Positions 6,374-6,974 of a DNA stretch of 6,974 nt are shown here, piece after piece (positions within the stretch are counted from its first letter, which is position 1; each line of letters opens with the position of its first letter). Below the pieces are notes generated by a model. The model was not told the origin of the DNA and did no database searches. It saw only the letters and a list, made by a program, of their open reading frames with translations. Made by a program: the position numbers and the translations under genes. Source of the DNA: Vulcanimicrobiota bacterium (lineage in GTDB: Bacteria; Vulcanimicrobiota; Vulcanimicrobiia; Vulcanimicrobiales; Vulcanimicrobiaceae); assembly GCA_013289785.1 (NCBI GenBank), contig JABCZE010000082.1:1-6974 (forward strand), given 5' to 3'.

Positions 6374-6974
6374 ACGAAGCCCAGTTCTTCATCCGGCCCC
6401 GCAAGCATTGCTTCGGGGTCGATACCGCGCTGCGAGCAAAAGTCGCGATAGGCACTCGGAGCGATTTCCGACGGTTTGATCTCGCTTCGGCCGCCCCAGA
6501 ATACGTTGGTGTAAGAGAACTCGACTCCGGCCTCGAGCAGATGCTCGTCGATCGCCGCTTTATGGGCGAGCACGACCGGCTTCTCCATCCCGTGCGCGAC
6601 CGCCATCACGTTGACCCCGTGGAACTCAGGGCCACCCTCCCGCCAATAGGCGTGGGTAATGACGTAATGCCGCCCCACCTCGCGACCGGCGGGAACTTCC
6701 GAGCCAGGCGGCACGGCCCAGTGAAACAGCGCGTTGTACCGGGTCACGCGTTCGTTCCCGGCCGTCGCTTTGACGTGCTCCAGAAAGGTTGAGAAGCGTC
6801 CGATCACGCCAAGCTCCTGGAGCGCTCGCGCGACGTCGACGAACGCCGGGAGGTCGAGCCCAGCCTCGCGAGCGCGAGCCGTCCAAAGATCGCGCACGAG
6901 TTCGCCGGGGGCAAACTCTCGCTTGAGGGCAATCAGCACGCGCCATTGCATTCCGGCTAGCTGGACGATCGTGG
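6370..6974 (-). CDS. Lrp/AsnC-type protein resembling AhbA/AhbB siroheme decarboxylase, 5' end cut by window edge
   Basis: The first in-frame ATG (6951) gives 193 residues, but the frame stays open to the right edge (…TIVQLAG before that Met), so the true start may lie outside. Residues 1-50 fit an AsnC-type winged helix: a hydrophobic first helix (WRVLIALK), a middle helix and the closing ELGVIGRF (47-53). Then come STFLEH (54-59), RYNALFHWAVP (71-81), the block VITHAYWREGGPEF (98-111) and VNVMAVAHG (113-121). This follows the AhbA/AhbB/NirDLGH order of G-V-I-x-R-F, a NH/EH turn, VSHCY/ITHAY, then N-x-x-x-M-x-H-G. Family knowledge: Ahb/Nir proteins keep an Lrp-like fold but decarboxylate sirohaem on the alternative haem or haem d1 route; other members are simply annotated as Lrp/AsnC regulators. 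Which applies here is not settled. If it is a tandem two-unit protein, this would be the C-terminal unit. It is the first visible gene of the unit and is coupled to the lipoprotein gene by ATGA. Confidence 0.58.
   Translation of the reverse strand, partial: TIVQLAGMQWRVLIALKREFAPGELVRDLWTARAREAGLDLPAFVDVARALQELGVIGRFSTFLEHVKATAGNERVTRYNALFHWAVPPGSEVPAGREVGRHYVITHAYWREGGPEFHGVNVMAVAHGMEKPVVLAHKAAIDEHLLEAGVEFSYTNVFWGGRSEIKPSEIAPSAYRDFCSQRGIDPEAMLAGPDEELGFV

Overview
The window reads as a compact, high-GC bacterial chromosome segment. Coding density is close to complete, start codons are often GTG, and neighbouring genes overlap by 4 nt. The two extracytoplasmic binding proteins carry Sec/SPII lipoprotein signals, which fits many Gram-positive or deep-branching soil lineages. 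I suspect an uncultivated soil phylum such as Eremiobacterota/WPS-2, or a Chloroflexi-like lineage. That placement rests only on overall protein flavour and is weak. I see no RNA genes, CRISPR, insertion sequences, prophage or integration signals.

Layout. Positions 1-866, minus strand: the N-terminal two thirds of a type II NADH:quinone oxidoreductase-like flavoprotein, cut by the left edge. It is divergent, with only 23 nt between start codons, from a plus-strand pair: an M50 site-2-type membrane metalloprotease (890-1723) and a polytopic GT87/DUF2029-like glycosyltransferase (1720-3141), joined by a GTGA stop/start overlap. The glycosyltransferase converges on, and overlaps by 62 nt, the last gene of a minus-strand cluster that fills the rest of the window. 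In transcription order that cluster is an Lrp/AsnC-type protein resembling the AhbA/AhbB siroheme decarboxylase fold (6974-6370, cut at its 5' end), then a family 5 solute-binding lipoprotein (6373-4703), then a second, divergent family 5 solute-binding lipoprotein (4690-3080).

How the parts may work together. The left three genes are all membrane or membrane-associated functions: quinone reduction, intramembrane proteolysis and lipid-linked sugar transfer. Only the last two are clearly co-expressed. The right cluster looks like one transcription unit, with an ATGA overlap and then a 12-nt gap containing a good Shine-Dalgarno. It pairs an Ahb/Lrp-like protein with two peptide/nickel/haem-type binding proteins, and no permease or ATPase is visible. 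The permeases would have to lie beyond the right edge or elsewhere. This pairing is the most unusual feature of the window. I found no convincing evidence of a wholly new system.
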